Positions 1 to 10,020 of a stretch of DNA of 64,000 nt are shown here, piece by piece. Every line of letters begins with the position of its first letter. The stretch's first letter is position 1. This DNA comes from Bradyrhizobium sp. (GTDB lineage Bacteria > Pseudomonadota > Alphaproteobacteria > Rhizobiales > Xanthobacteraceae), in the NCBI RefSeq assembly GCF_030646015.1, contig NZ_JAUSLT010000065.1:27373-91372 (forward strand), in the 5' to 3' direction. The notes below the pieces were generated by a model. That model had not been told where the DNA came from. It saw only the letters and a program-made list of their open reading frames with translations, and did not search any database. The position numbers were made by a program, and so were the translations under genes.

Positions 1-27
1 ATATTGCTTGAGCCAGATCCGCTCCAT
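1..27 (-). CDS. 5' end of a long-chain acyl-CoA ligase (partial)
   Basis: Only the first nine codons (MERIWLKQY) lie in the window; the gene runs off the left edge. From memory this N-terminus matches FadD-type long-chain fatty-acid CoA ligases of Bradyrhizobium. A good ribosome binding site (GAGGGGAAG) lies just upstream of the ATG, which supports a real start here. The product name rests on nine residues and general recall, so it is tentative. Confidence 0.45.
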
Positions 28-176
28 GGTACTTCCCCTCTGATTGTTACCCGTTTTCTGGCCGGGACGCCTTGTTTGGGGCAGTATTGAGCAATGCGGC
101 CGTCAATGGCAAGCGGCTGCGCGCTATCGACGCATTGTCGGTTAAGAATGGCCGGTCCGGCGGGCCGAGGGCACCC

Positions 177-1721
177 CTAACCGCGCGGCGCGGCCGTGGT
201 CTTGGGGTCCGCGGGCTTGGCGGCAGAAGGCTTGCCGTCAGAAGGCTTGGCTTCGCTGCTCTTGGGCTTCGCGGCGGGCTTTGCAGCGGGCTTCTCTGCA
301 GGCTTCTCGGTGGTCCTCTCGGCGGTCTTGGGCTTGGCCGGCCTGGCGGCTGCGGCCACGGGTTTTTCCGCAGTCTTGTTTTCCGCAGCCTTGGGGGCGG
401 CTTCCGGCTTGGCGTGGGCCTGCCTGACGGTGGCCGGTTTGGCGCCGGGTTTTGCTTCGGATTTTGCTTCGGATTGGGCTTCCTTGCCCGCCCGTTTGGC
501 ATCGGCCTTCGGCTCCGCCGCGGCGTCAGGCTTCCTGGCCGCGACCCGCGACTTCTTTCCGCGCGGCTTCGTCGCCTGCTTTTGCTCGTCCACGGCCACC
601 GCGGCAATCAGGGCGGCGCCGGTCTTCTTGGGGCCGGTGTAGACGACCACCGGTTCCGATGGCGCAGGCGCCGCCGCCATCAGTTCAGACGGCTTCGCCA
701 TCGGAGCCTGCAGCCCGGCGGTGAAGAAGGCGATCGGGGATTCGCCGCTGCTCGCACTGCCGTTGCTGGCGACGGTGTCGGCGTCCTCGTCAGTGGCCGG
801 ACGCTTGCGCTTGCCGTTGCAGATTTCGTCGCGCAGGTTCGGCGGCGAGGCGTCGATGGGCGCCAGATTGTCGACGGTGCCGAGTGAAGGTCGCAGCCAG
901 GTCAACGTATTGTCGGCAAAGCCGCGGTCGAGCAGTTGCGCGGCCTTTACCGCGCGCGCCTGGCCCGACGATGAGCCGAGCACCACGGCGATCAGACGCC
1001 TGCCATTGCGCGTCGCCGAGGCCACCAGGTTGTAACCGGAAGCGCAGATGAAACCGGTCTTGAAGCCGTCCGCGCCCGGGTAGCGCCCGATCAGCTTGTT
1101 GAAATTCTGCGTGACCCGCCGGCCGTACCGGATCGAGGGGGTATGCATGAAATATTCGTATTCCGGCAGATCGCGAATGATCGCGCGCGCCAACATGGCG
1201 AGGTCGCGCGCCGAGGTGATCTGGCCCTCGGCGGGCAGGCCGTTCGGATTGACGTAGCTCGTCTGTGTCATGCCGAGCCGGAGCGCGGTCTGGTTCATCT
1301 GGGCCGAGAAACCATCGACCGAACCGGCGACGCCCTCGGCGAGCACCACGGCCATGTCGTTGGCCGATTTCACCATCATCATGTGCAGGGCGTTTTCGAC
1401 GGTGACCTGGGTACCCGGCTTGAAGCCCATTTTGGAGGGCGACTGCGAGGCGGCGACCGGCGACACCGTCAGTGTGCCGTCGAGCGCCAACCGGCCTTCC
1501 TTGACCGCCTTCAGCGTGACATAGGCCGTCATCATCTTGGTGACGGATGCGGGATACCAGGGATAGGTGGCGTTCTCCGCCTGCAGCACCTTGCCGGTAT
1601 CGGCTTCAACCACCAGCAGCGCTTCCGCATGCACGATGCGCGGCGCTGCGACGGCCAGCACCGCGCCGGCGACAATGAAGCTCAACGATATCTTGCGAAG
1701 CGAAGGGAAAGGAAAATGCAC
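177..1721 (-). CDS. D-alanyl-D-alanine carboxypeptidase (PBP5/6-like, peptidase S11)
   Basis: Penicillin-binding enzyme that trims the terminal D-Ala of peptidoglycan stem peptides in the periplasm. All three active-site motifs are present: SVTK (Ser about residue 59), SAN (about 119) and KTG (about 221). A signal peptide (hydrophobic run ending near VHA) is followed by the catalytic domain. The last 200 or so residues form a long Lys/Ala/Pro-rich low-complexity tail that could bind the wall; it makes the protein longer than typical family members. The track starts at a TTG (1790); I prefer the GTG at 1721, which places the signal peptide at the N-terminus. Monocistronic by context. Confidence 0.85.
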   Translation of the reverse strand: MHFPFPSLRKISLSFIVAGAVLAVAAPRIVHAEALLVVEADTGKVLQAENATYPWYPASVTKMMTAYVTLKAVKEGRLALDGTLTVSPVAASQSPSKMGFKPGTQVTVENALHMMMVKSANDMAVVLAEGVAGSVDGFSAQMNQTALRLGMTQTSYVNPNGLPAEGQITSARDLAMLARAIIRDLPEYEYFMHTPSIRYGRRVTQNFNKLIGRYPGADGFKTGFICASGYNLVASATRNGRRLIAVVLGSSSGQARAVKAAQLLDRGFADNTLTWLRPSLGTVDNLAPIDASPPNLRDEICNGKRKRPATDEDADTVASNGSASSGESPIAFFTAGLQAPMAKPSELMAAAPAPSEPVVVYTGPKKTGAALIAAVAVDEQKQATKPRGKKSRVAARKPDAAAEPKADAKRAGKEAQSEAKSEAKPGAKPATVRQAHAKPEAAPKAAENKTAEKPVAAAARPAKPKTAERTTEKPAEKPAAKPAAKPKSSEAKPSDGKPSAAKPADPKTTAAPRG

Positions 1722-1887
1722 TATCCGATTCCGGTCCTTTGAGATCCGCCTGAGAACAGGAGGTCCTGGGGTGTGACGTGCGGGTTTCAAGCGTGTCCGG
1801 CAGGTGCAAATCTATACCGGTCTGCCGGTCCGGAACAGAGCTTGTGGGATTAAATCGTGGACGAAATAGGTCAAATACTGGCGATAC

Positions 1888-3693
<1,806 letters not shown>

Positions 3694-3804
3694 GCGGGCG
3701 GGACTCGAAGGGATCGGCGGGGCGGACGGTGGTCAGAGCCGTATTCTAATCAGGGGATCGCCACGGAGATACAGCTTTCGCTGCTTTCTTCCTCAATTGA
3801 TTGA

Positions 3805-4872
3805 TCAATTGATCATGCGGCCGCCGAGCTCAGGCAGGAAGGAATCGTCGAAGATATCGGCTGCGGCCGGCCGTTTCTGGAATTTGAAGTCCTCGGCGAT
3901 CTGGTCGACCGAGCGCTCGAACCTGACGAGGTCGATGCCGCCGATGCCGTTGCGCCTGACTTCACCGGTGAGGACGTTTTCGCGAATGACGGCGTGCAGG
4001 CGTTCCAGCTCGAGATCGCGCGATCCGCCGTCCATCCGGCTCACCACCTCCTCGGCGGCGCGCGTCGGGTCCTTGATGGCGAGATGGGTGCCGGCCATCA
4101 CCGCGCGCAGAAAACCCTTCACCGCCTCGGGCCTGGCAGCGGCGAATGCCGGGTTGACGATCAGCGCGAAGCCGTAGGCCTCGCAGCCATAATCGGCGTA
4201 GCGCAGCACGGCAAGGTCGTCCGCCGGGACACCGCGGTCCCTCAGATTGACGCCCGAAAGGTAGGAAAACCCGGTCACGGCATCGACCTGACCCGCCGAC
4301 AGCATCGGTTCGCGCACGGCGGCGCTGATCCTGCTCAGCTTGACGCTGGCGGCCTTGATGCCGTTCTGCCGCGCCAGCGCCGGCCATAGCCGGATCGCCA
4401 GGTCGCCCTCGGCGACGCCGATCGTCTTGCCGTCGATGTCGGAGAGCGCCTGAATGCCGCGGCTCTTGCGGGCGATGATGGCGTAGGGCGCCTTGTTGAA
4501 CAGCACGAACACCGCCTTGATCGGCCGCGCGCCAGGCTTGTCGCGAAACCGGATCAGTTCGTTGATGTCGACCAGCGCCAGGTCGCTGGTCCCCGCGGCG
4601 ACGCGGGCGATGCCATCCTGCGATCCGCTGGCGATATTGGTGTTGACCGCCAGCCCCTCCGAGCTGAACAACCCCTTGTTCGCCGCCAGCACGAACGGGG
4701 CGGCGCTGGCATCGATCGGACGATCGAGCGAAAACTGGATCGCGACCGGCGACCGGGTTTCCCCCGCTGCGCCGCATTGCCCCAAGCCGGCACCCAAGCC
4801 CAACCCAAGACCCAGCAGGCCCAGCAGCGAAGTCAGGAAGCCGCGAACGACAGTGGACGAATTTGAATGCAT
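3805..4872 (-). CDS. ABC transporter substrate-binding protein (NMT1/SsuA-like)
   Basis: Periplasmic binding protein of the NMT1/THI5-like family used for nitrate, sulfonate or pyrimidine-precursor uptake; the ligand cannot be told from sequence. A Leu/Gly-rich signal peptide at residues 10-35 is followed by the conserved pattern of a type 2 binding protein (FVLAANKGLFSSEGL, then ASGSQDGIARVAAG and DLALVDINE). It is an orphan: no permease or ATPase neighbours it, so it must share a transporter encoded elsewhere or act alone. The 3' end contains a perfect inverted repeat (TCAATTGAT / ATCAATTGA) spanning the stop codon, without a T-run. Confidence 0.75.
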   Translation of the reverse strand: MHSNSSTVVRGFLTSLLGLLGLGLGLGAGLGQCGAAGETRSPVAIQFSLDRPIDASAAPFVLAANKGLFSSEGLAVNTNIASGSQDGIARVAAGTSDLALVDINELIRFRDKPGARPIKAVFVLFNKAPYAIIARKSRGIQALSDIDGKTIGVAEGDLAIRLWPALARQNGIKAASVKLSRISAAVREPMLSAGQVDAVTGFSYLSGVNLRDRGVPADDLAVLRYADYGCEAYGFALIVNPAFAAARPEAVKGFLRAVMAGTHLAIKDPTRAAEEVVSRMDGGSRDLELERLHAVIRENVLTGEVRRNGIGGIDLVRFERSVDQIAEDFKFQKRPAAADIFDDSFLPELGGRMIN

Positions 4873-5108
4873 TGCGATTACTTCAGGCGGGCCGGACGTC
4901 AGCTGCGGCGCCGGCTATGTTTGTTTCATGGCGCAGGGAGCGCCGGAGGGGGTCAAACTGTCGCATCGAACCTGAACGGCCGATGAGTGCCACGATTTCG
5001 ACACGGATCGTTCAGCCTGCGTTCGGATTGGGGAACCTAACCTGCGTCCAGGGGTTAGCCATACGAGGCGAGGCCTGCCAGGCCAGGGCGCCCATGGAGG
5101 ACATTGAG

Positions 5109-5567
5109 ATGTTCGCGCGCAAGATTTTGCTTTCACCGTTCGCCCGCGCCGCCGCAGTGGCGACAGTCGCTGCGTTGGCGTTGACAGTTTTCGAGCCGTC
5201 AACGGCCCGCGCCGGAACCGCTGCGGCAGGCCCGGGCCTGTCGACGGCTGCGGTCAGCGACGCCACCGATTTCAGCGCCCGTCGCCGACACTATCGTCGT
5301 GGCGGTGGCGCCGCGGCAGCGGCTGCTTTCGCCGGGATCGTGGGCACCGGTATCGCCATCGCGGCGACACAGAACCGCCGGCACTATTACTATGACCGAG
5401 GGCCGGGCTATTACGGTGGCGGCCCGGTTTATTACGGCGGTGGACAGCCTTACTATCGCAGCCAGCCCTACTACGGCGGCGGCCAATACCGAGGCGGCTA
5501 CCCCAGCAACCATTACGGCCGCGGCGGCGCCTTCGACACCCTGACGCCCCATCACCGCGAGTACTAA
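5109..5567 (+). CDS. Exported Gly/Tyr-rich repeat protein, copy 1
   Basis: Function unknown. The protein has a signal peptide (cleavage expected near TARAG), a basic stretch SARRRHYRRG, a short hydrophobic segment AAFAGIVGTGIAIAA, and a C-terminal half made of Tyr/Gly repeats (YYGGG). Such glycine-tyrosine tails are common in small envelope-associated proteins of Bradyrhizobium. I start at the ATG at 5109, not the track start, because GGAGG sits eight bases upstream and the same upstream sequence precedes the paralogue immediately downstream. The two genes are a tandem duplication. Confidence 0.75.
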   Translation: MFARKILLSPFARAAAVATVAALALTVFEPSTARAGTAAAGPGLSTAAVSDATDFSARRRHYRRGGGAAAAAAFAGIVGTGIAIAATQNRRHYYYDRGPGYYGGGPVYYGGGQPYYRSQPYYGGGQYRGGYPSNHYGRGGAFDTLTPHHREY

Positions 5568-5615
5568 CGCCCCATAGCGATACGGCCTGCCCAGACGACC
5601 ACGGAGGACATTGAG

Positions 5616-6074
5616 ATGTTCGCGCGCAAGACTTTACTCTCATCGATCGGCCGCGCCGCCGTCATGGCGACAGTCGCCGCGGTGGCGCTGACCACGTTGG
5701 AGCCGACGACGGCCCGCGCCGGATCTGCGCCTGCAGGCCAAGGCCCGTCCCAAGGCCTTTCCCAAGGCCTGTCGACGGCCGCCGCGACCAGCGACGCCAC
5801 TGACTTCAGCGCCCGTCGCCGGCATTATCGCGGCGGCGGTGGTGCCGCCGCGGCGGCCGCTTTCGCCGGTATTGTCGGCACCGGTATCGCCATCGCCGCG
5901 GCCCAGAACCGCCGGGACTACTACTATGGCGGTGGCCCGGTCTATTACGGCGGCGGCGAGCCGTATTATGGCGGCCAGCCCTACTACGGCGGCGGCGGTT
6001 ACTATGGCGGCGGCTACTACGGCTCCAAGGCGAGCGTGCCCCACTTCAACGGTCACCCGCTGGCCGGCTGGTAA
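5616..6074 (+). CDS. Exported Gly/Tyr-rich repeat protein, copy 2 (tandem paralogue)
   Basis: Paralogue of the preceding gene, sharing the ribosome-binding region (GGAGGACATTGAG), the start MFARK, the ARRRHYR block and the YYGGG repeats. It differs by a short internal duplication (SQGLSQGLS) after the signal peptide and a distinct C-terminus ending HPLAGW. The 48-bp gap to copy 1 suggests co-transcription, and a strong intrinsic terminator follows. No catalytic motif is visible; an envelope or extracellular structural role is only a guess. Confidence 0.75.
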   Translation: MFARKTLLSSIGRAAVMATVAAVALTTLEPTTARAGSAPAGQGPSQGLSQGLSTAAATSDATDFSARRRHYRGGGGAAAAAAFAGIVGTGIAIAAAQNRRDYYYGGGPVYYGGGEPYYGGQPYYGGGGYYGGGYYGSKASVPHFNGHPLAGW

Positions 6075-6096
6075 CCAGCGCTATCCGAGAGAATTG

Positions 6097-6131
6097 ATCC
6101 GCCGGCACCTTAACGATGCCGGCGGATTTTT
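6097..6131 (+). terminator. Rho-independent terminator of the Gly/Tyr-rich gene pair
   Basis: A perfect 11-bp stem (ATCCGCCGGCA / TGCCGGCGGAT) with a nine-base loop is followed directly by a T-run. It lies 22 bp after the stop codon of the second Gly/Tyr-rich gene and before the HisE-like gene. Confidence 0.85.
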
Positions 6132-6198
6132 CGTGCGCGGATGCGGCCGGGAACCGGCCGTTAACACGCTTTGCATCGGTTTCGACTAGGTTCGGGGG

Positions 6199-6624
6199 AT
6201 GGGTGATTCGCTCGAACGGCTTTATCTGGCTGTCCTCGCGGCCAAGGATCTCGATCCGGCCACGTCGCGAACCGCGCGGCTGTTTCAGCGTGGCCCGGCC
6301 AAGATGGCCAAGAAGCTGGCGGAAGAAGCCATCGAGGTCGTGATCGATGCCGTCAACGGCAATTCCGATGCGGTGGTCCGCGAGAGCGCCGATCTGCTCT
6401 ATAATCTCACCGTTTTGTGGGCATCGGCCGGCGTGCGCCCCGAGGACGTCTGGCGTGAGATGGAACGGCGCGAGCATCTGCAGGGCATCGCCGAGAAACT
6501 GCCGAAATCATCGTCCAAAATGCCCAAGACAACTGCAACGACAACTGCAACGAGCGCCGCGCCTGCGGCCAGTCGGCGACGAATTGTCGCGCTTGAAGGC
6601 CGCAGCCTGCGAAAGCGGCACTAA
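6199..6624 (+). CDS. HisE-like phosphoribosyl-ATP pyrophosphatase / MazG-fold protein
   Basis: All-alpha NTP pyrophosphohydrolase fold. The core reads KMAKKLAEEAIEVVIDAV and then ESADLLYNLTVLWAS, which carries the Glu/Asp metal-binding pattern (EExxE and ExxD) of HisE. The gene is not in a his operon here, so it may be a second HisE paralogue with another nucleotide substrate. After about residue 105 the protein leaves the HisE fold and ends in a Thr/Ala-rich then basic tail; the DNA there contains a repeated ACAACTGCAACG unit. The start ATG at 6199 gives the usual N-terminus SLERLYLAV. Confidence 0.75.
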   Translation: MGDSLERLYLAVLAAKDLDPATSRTARLFQRGPAKMAKKLAEEAIEVVIDAVNGNSDAVVRESADLLYNLTVLWASAGVRPEDVWREMERREHLQGIAEKLPKSSSKMPKTTATTTATSAAPAASRRRIVALEGRSLRKRH

Positions 6625-6672
6625 ACCTCCCGAATTTCTCCCATTTCCCGGCATGGACAAATTGGCTCTGGG

Positions 6673-7269
6673 ATGGTTCATCGCGCCATGCTGAGACGAA
6701 TTTACGATTGGTGCATCGACTCCGCCCACAAGCCATATTCGGTCTGGATCATGGGCGCGGTGTCGTTCGCGGAAAGCTCGTTCTTTCCGGTGCCGCCGGA
6801 TGTGATGCTGATCCCGATGTCGCTGGCGCGGCCGGAGCGCGCCTGGTTCTATGCCATGGTCTGCACCGTGACCTCGGTGCTGGGCGGCATCGTCGGCTAT
6901 GGCATCGGCGCGCTGCTCTATGATTCGCTCGGGCAATGGCTGATCCAGATTTACGGTCTCAGTGGCAAGGTCGAGGCCTTCCGTGCCTCCTATGCCGAAT
7001 GGGGTGCCCTGATCATCATCGGCAAGGGCCTGACGCCGATCCCCTACAAGCTGGTGACGATCACCTCGGGCTTTGCCGGTTACAACATCTGGCTGTTCGT
7101 GCTGTGCTCGATCATCGCCCGCGGCGGCCGCTTCTTCGTGGTCGCCATCCTGCTCAACCGCTACGGCGAATGGATCCGGGCCCAGATCGAGAAGCGCCTG
7201 GGGATGTGGGTGGCGATCGGCGCCATCGTGCTGGTGCTCGGCTTTGTCGTCGCACTCAAGTTGATCTGA
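6673..7269 (+). CDS. DedA/YqaA-family inner-membrane protein
   Basis: Integral membrane protein of the SNARE-associated/DedA superfamily (YqaA branch). Members act in membrane homeostasis, and some DedA proteins flip polyprenyl or phospholipid carriers. Visible family features are the re-entrant motif FAESSFFPVPPDVMLIP near the N-terminus, GGIVGYGIG, and the second half-motif GKGLTPIPYKLVTITSG. Four to five hydrophobic helices are evident. ATGs at 6673 and 6688 are both possible starts. It overlaps nothing and sits 48 bp after the HisE-like gene. Confidence 0.8.
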   Translation: MVHRAMLRRIYDWCIDSAHKPYSVWIMGAVSFAESSFFPVPPDVMLIPMSLARPERAWFYAMVCTVTSVLGGIVGYGIGALLYDSLGQWLIQIYGLSGKVEAFRASYAEWGALIIIGKGLTPIPYKLVTITSGFAGYNIWLFVLCSIIARGGRFFVVAILLNRYGEWIRAQIEKRLGMWVAIGAIVLVLGFVVALKLI

Positions 7270-7322
7270 TACCTCGTCGCGAAATGCTTTGCCGGTCCGC
7301 CGCTTCGGGCTACGCTTCAGGC

Positions 7323-7910
7323 ATGCTTGATTCAACCGGCAACTTCCCAGCGCGGTTCAGGACGCGGGTAGCGACCGCCGGCGCGGTGTTCTCGATATGC
7401 GTGCTGGCCACATCAGCGGCGTGGCCGCAGGCGGCGCCGTCGCTCGGCATCCAGTCGCCGGCCCAGCAGTCGATTCCGGACCGGCCGCAGCCGGCGCCGC
7501 AGCAGAACGAGCCCGCACCGCCATCGCCGCCGGAGAATCCGGGCCTGATCAACGAACTCGGCAAGCTCTGGGACAAATCCAAATCGATGCTGCCCACCAT
7601 CAAGAGCCCGCAGGAGGCCATCGAAGACCTGAATGCGCGCACCAAGGATGCCGGCGAGGGCCTGTCGCGCCTGACCAAACCTTCCCTGATGGTGACCGGG
7701 CGCATGGCCTGTCCGGTTTCAAGCAATGGCGCGCCGGACTGCAAGGCCGCCGCCGATAAGCTCTGCCAGAGCAAGGGCCACACCGAAGGCAAGAGCCTCG
7801 ATACCGATGCTGCGGAAAAATGCTCGGCCAAGGTGTATCTGCCGGGCCGAAAGCGCGAGCCGGGCGACTGCCGGACCGAAAATTACGTCACCCGCGCGCT
7901 GTGCCAGTAA
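7323..7910 (+). CDS. Exported hypothetical protein with Cys-rich C-terminus
   Basis: No known function. The N-terminus has a signal peptide (AVFSICVLATSAAWPQA). A Pro/Gln-rich linker follows, then a helical part (NELGKLWDKSKSMLP) and a C-terminal domain with six cysteines (ACP, DCK, LCQ, KCS, DCR, LCQ) that probably form disulfides in the periplasm. The ORF track extends this frame back into the DedA gene as an artefact; the ATG at 7323 is the first that gives a signal peptide, and an ATG at 7284 is possible. Conserved in appearance with Bradyrhizobium hypothetical proteins. Confidence 0.65.
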   Translation: MLDSTGNFPARFRTRVATAGAVFSICVLATSAAWPQAAPSLGIQSPAQQSIPDRPQPAPQQNEPAPPSPPENPGLINELGKLWDKSKSMLPTIKSPQEAIEDLNARTKDAGEGLSRLTKPSLMVTGRMACPVSSNGAPDCKAAADKLCQSKGHTEGKSLDTDAAEKCSAKVYLPGRKREPGDCRTENYVTRALCQ

Positions 7911-7938
7911 CGTCAAACGCAGCGTCAAAACGCAATAC

Positions 7939-7967
7939 TTGACACTGGAAAGATTGCCTTGTTGGTA
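7939..7967 (+). promoter_or_regulatory. Possible sigma-70-type promoter of the nitronate monooxygenase gene
   Basis: A perfect TTGACA -35 box is followed after 17 bp by TTGGTA, a weak -10 box. It sits about 60 bp before the start of the downstream gene. Only the -35 box is convincing. Confidence 0.3.
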
Positions 7968-8029
7968 GAGCGTCTGGCAGCCCCGGGCTGCCGCCTGGCC
8001 CGTTACGAATAACCAGAAGGATTTTTCGA

Positions 8030-8998
8030 ATGTCCATGCCTGCTCTGTTCAAGGGCCGTCTGTCGATTCCGGTGATCGGTGCGCCGCTGTTCATCATTTC
8101 GGTGCCCGATCTCGTGATCGCGCAGTGCAAGGCGGGGATCGTCGGATCGTTCCCTGCGTTGAACGCCCGCCCGCCGGCTTTGCTCGACGAGTGGCTGGTC
8201 CGGATCAAGGAAGAACTGGCCGCGCATGACAAGGCGCATCCCGAGCGGCTGTCGGCGCCGTTCGCGGTGAACCAGATCGTGCATAAATCCAACAACCGGC
8301 TCGATCAGGATCTGGCGCTCTGCGAGAAGCACAAGGTGCCGATGATCATCACCTCGCTCGGCGCCCGCGAAGAGCTCAATCAGGCCGCGCATCGCTGGGG
8401 CGGCATCGTGTTTCACGACGTGATCAACCAGAAGTTCGCGCACAAGGCGGTCGAGAAGGGCGCCGATGGCCTGATCCTGGTAGCCGCCGGCGCCGGTGGC
8501 CATGCCGGCGAGATCTCGCCATTGGCCTTCGTGGCGGAGACGCGGCAGTGGTTCGATGGACCGATCGCGCTGTCGGGGGCGATCGCCAATGGCCGCGCCA
8601 TCCGCGCGGCACGGATTCTCGGCGCCGATTTTGCCTATATCGGCTCGGCGTTCATTGCCACCACCGAGGCCAATGCGGTGGAGGCCTACAAGCGGATGGT
8701 GACGACGTCTTCGGCCGAAGATATCGTCTATTCCAACCTGTTCACCGGCGTGCACGGCAATTACCTGAAGCCGTCGATCGTCGCGGCCGGCATGGATCCG
8801 GACAATCTTCCGGAATCCGATGCCTCGAAAATGAGTTTCGGCACCGACGCCGCGGGCGAGCGCGCCAAGCCGAAAGCCTGGAAGGAAATCTGGGGCTCGG
8901 GCCAGGGCGTCGGCAGCGTGGCCAAGATCCTGCCCGCCGCCGAACTGATCGCGCGGTTCAAGAAGGAATACGACGAGGCAATCGATCCGCCGCTGTGA
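8030..8998 (+). CDS. Nitronate monooxygenase (2-nitropropane dioxygenase family), paralogue 1
   Basis: FMN-dependent TIM-barrel enzyme that oxidises alkyl nitronates such as propionate-3-nitronate to the carbonyl compound and nitrite. Family motifs visible are the N-terminal IPVIGAPLFIISVPDLVIA, the flavin-phosphate loop ILVAAGAGGHAGE, GPIALSGAIANGRAI, and ADFAYIGSAFIAT. Length 322 aa is normal. It is followed by a palindromic repeat and a thioesterase gene on the same strand. A closely related paralogue lies 3 kb downstream at 11675. Confidence 0.85.
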   Translation: MSMPALFKGRLSIPVIGAPLFIISVPDLVIAQCKAGIVGSFPALNARPPALLDEWLVRIKEELAAHDKAHPERLSAPFAVNQIVHKSNNRLDQDLALCEKHKVPMIITSLGAREELNQAAHRWGGIVFHDVINQKFAHKAVEKGADGLILVAAGAGGHAGEISPLAFVAETRQWFDGPIALSGAIANGRAIRAARILGADFAYIGSAFIATTEANAVEAYKRMVTTSSAEDIVYSNLFTGVHGNYLKPSIVAAGMDPDNLPESDASKMSFGTDAAGERAKPKAWKEIWGSGQGVGSVAKILPAAELIARFKKEYDEAIDPPL

Positions 8999-9025
8999 TG
9001 AATAGCACCGGCGCCGGTCGTGTCG

Positions 9026-9168
9026 CCCTCTCCCCTTGTGGGAGAGGGCATCGCCGGCGCCCGCAACGAACGCGCTCGGGTGAGGGGTTGCCTCAACGAG
9101 CAGACTGTTCGTGGATAGAGACCCCTCATCCGGCGCTTCGCGCCACCTTCTCCCACAAGGGGAGAAGG
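9026..9168. repeat. Dispersed intergenic palindromic repeat, family A copy 1
   Basis: Long imperfect palindrome with outer arms CTCTCCCCTTGTGGGAGAGG and TTCTCCCACAAGGGGAGAAG and inner arms GGTGAGGGGT / ACCCCTCATCCGGC. Two more copies of this family occur in the window (14669 and 28643), all directly after coding sequences. From memory this is a multicopy element of Bradyrhizobium-type genomes. The ORF track start of the thioesterase (9111) falls inside it and is therefore wrong. Confidence 0.75.
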
Positions 9169-9200
9169 AAGTAAGAAAGCGCTCGACAGGATCACCAGAG

Positions 9201-9977
9201 ATGGACGCCATTTTTCGCGTGGACGGCAATCGTGTCCTCACCCATCCGAACGCCGCCGGCCCCTGGGATCCCGGCATGCAGCACGGTTCCGCGCCGTCTG
9301 GGCTGGTGGTGTGGGCGGCCGAGGCGATTGCGACGCCGGTGCCGATGCAAATCGCGCGCGTCACCATCGACCTGATGCGCCCGGTGCTGGTGGCGCCGCT
9401 GACGCTGGAGACCGAAGTCCTGCGCGCGGGCCGCAAGATCCAGCTCTGCGCGGTCCGGCTGCTCGCCGACGGCGTCGTCGTGGTCGGCGCCACCGTGCTG
9501 AAGATCAAGACGCAAGGCTTGACCTTGCCGGCAGATGTCGTGGATCTGCCGGTCGAGCTTCCGGGGCCGGATCAATCGCGCGTGGAGCCGGCGGACTTCT
9601 CCTCGAGTCCCTTTGTGTCGGGCATGTCGCTGCGCGCCGCCCGCGGCCGCTTCGGCGCGCCCGGTCCCGGCGCGATCTGGTATCGCGCCGACCGGCCGCT
9701 GGTCGAAGGCTCGCCAATATCGCAGGCGATGCGCGCGGTGGTGGCGGCGGATTTCTGCAACGGCACTTCCGCCGCGCTGGATTTCCGCGAATGGACTTTT
9801 ATCAATGCCGACCTCACCGTCAGTTTTGCGCGGCAGCCGGTCGGTGAGTGGATCCTGCTCGACGCGGAGACCTCGATCGGTCCCGATGGCGCTGGCCTTG
9901 CGATGGCGCGGCTTGCAGATAGCAGAGGTTATTTCGGCCGCGCCGTGCAGAGTCTCGTGATCGAGAAGCGCGGATAG
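9201..9977 (+). CDS. Acyl-CoA thioesterase-like protein (double hot-dog, TesB type)
   Basis: Predicted cytoplasmic hydrolase of acyl-CoA thioesters. The first half has the hot-dog pattern MQHGSAPSGLVVWAAEAI and MQIARVTIDLMRPV, with the substrate-shaping RxTIDxxRP typical of TesB-like thioesterases. The second half repeats the fold (RADRPLVEGSP, FINADLTVSFARQPVGEWI, then ETSIGPDGAGLAMARL). I use the ATG at 9201 because sequence before it is a dispersed repeat. It lies between two nitronate monooxygenases and convergent to an acyl-CoA ligase, so it may serve the same acyl-CoA pathway. Confidence 0.75.
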   Translation: MDAIFRVDGNRVLTHPNAAGPWDPGMQHGSAPSGLVVWAAEAIATPVPMQIARVTIDLMRPVLVAPLTLETEVLRAGRKIQLCAVRLLADGVVVVGATVLKIKTQGLTLPADVVDLPVELPGPDQSRVEPADFSSSPFVSGMSLRAARGRFGAPGPGAIWYRADRPLVEGSPISQAMRAVVAADFCNGTSAALDFREWTFINADLTVSFARQPVGEWILLDAETSIGPDGAGLAMARLADSRGYFGRAVQSLVIEKRG

Positions 9978-10020
9978 ACGAAAGAAGGCACGCTGCGCCG
10001 CGTCCGGGAAACGAGAGTTT

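Noticed and set aside
177-720. Lys/Ala/Pro-rich tail of the carboxypeptidase as a separate gene or repeat element
   Set aside because: It is in frame with the enzyme and is ordinary low-complexity protein sequence; the overlapping plus-strand ORFs are shadows.
3793-3812. Perfect inverted repeat TCAATTGAT-TG-ATCAATTGA as a terminator
   Set aside because: It overlaps the stop codon of the substrate-binding protein gene, is A+T-rich and has no T-run, so it is weak as a terminator.
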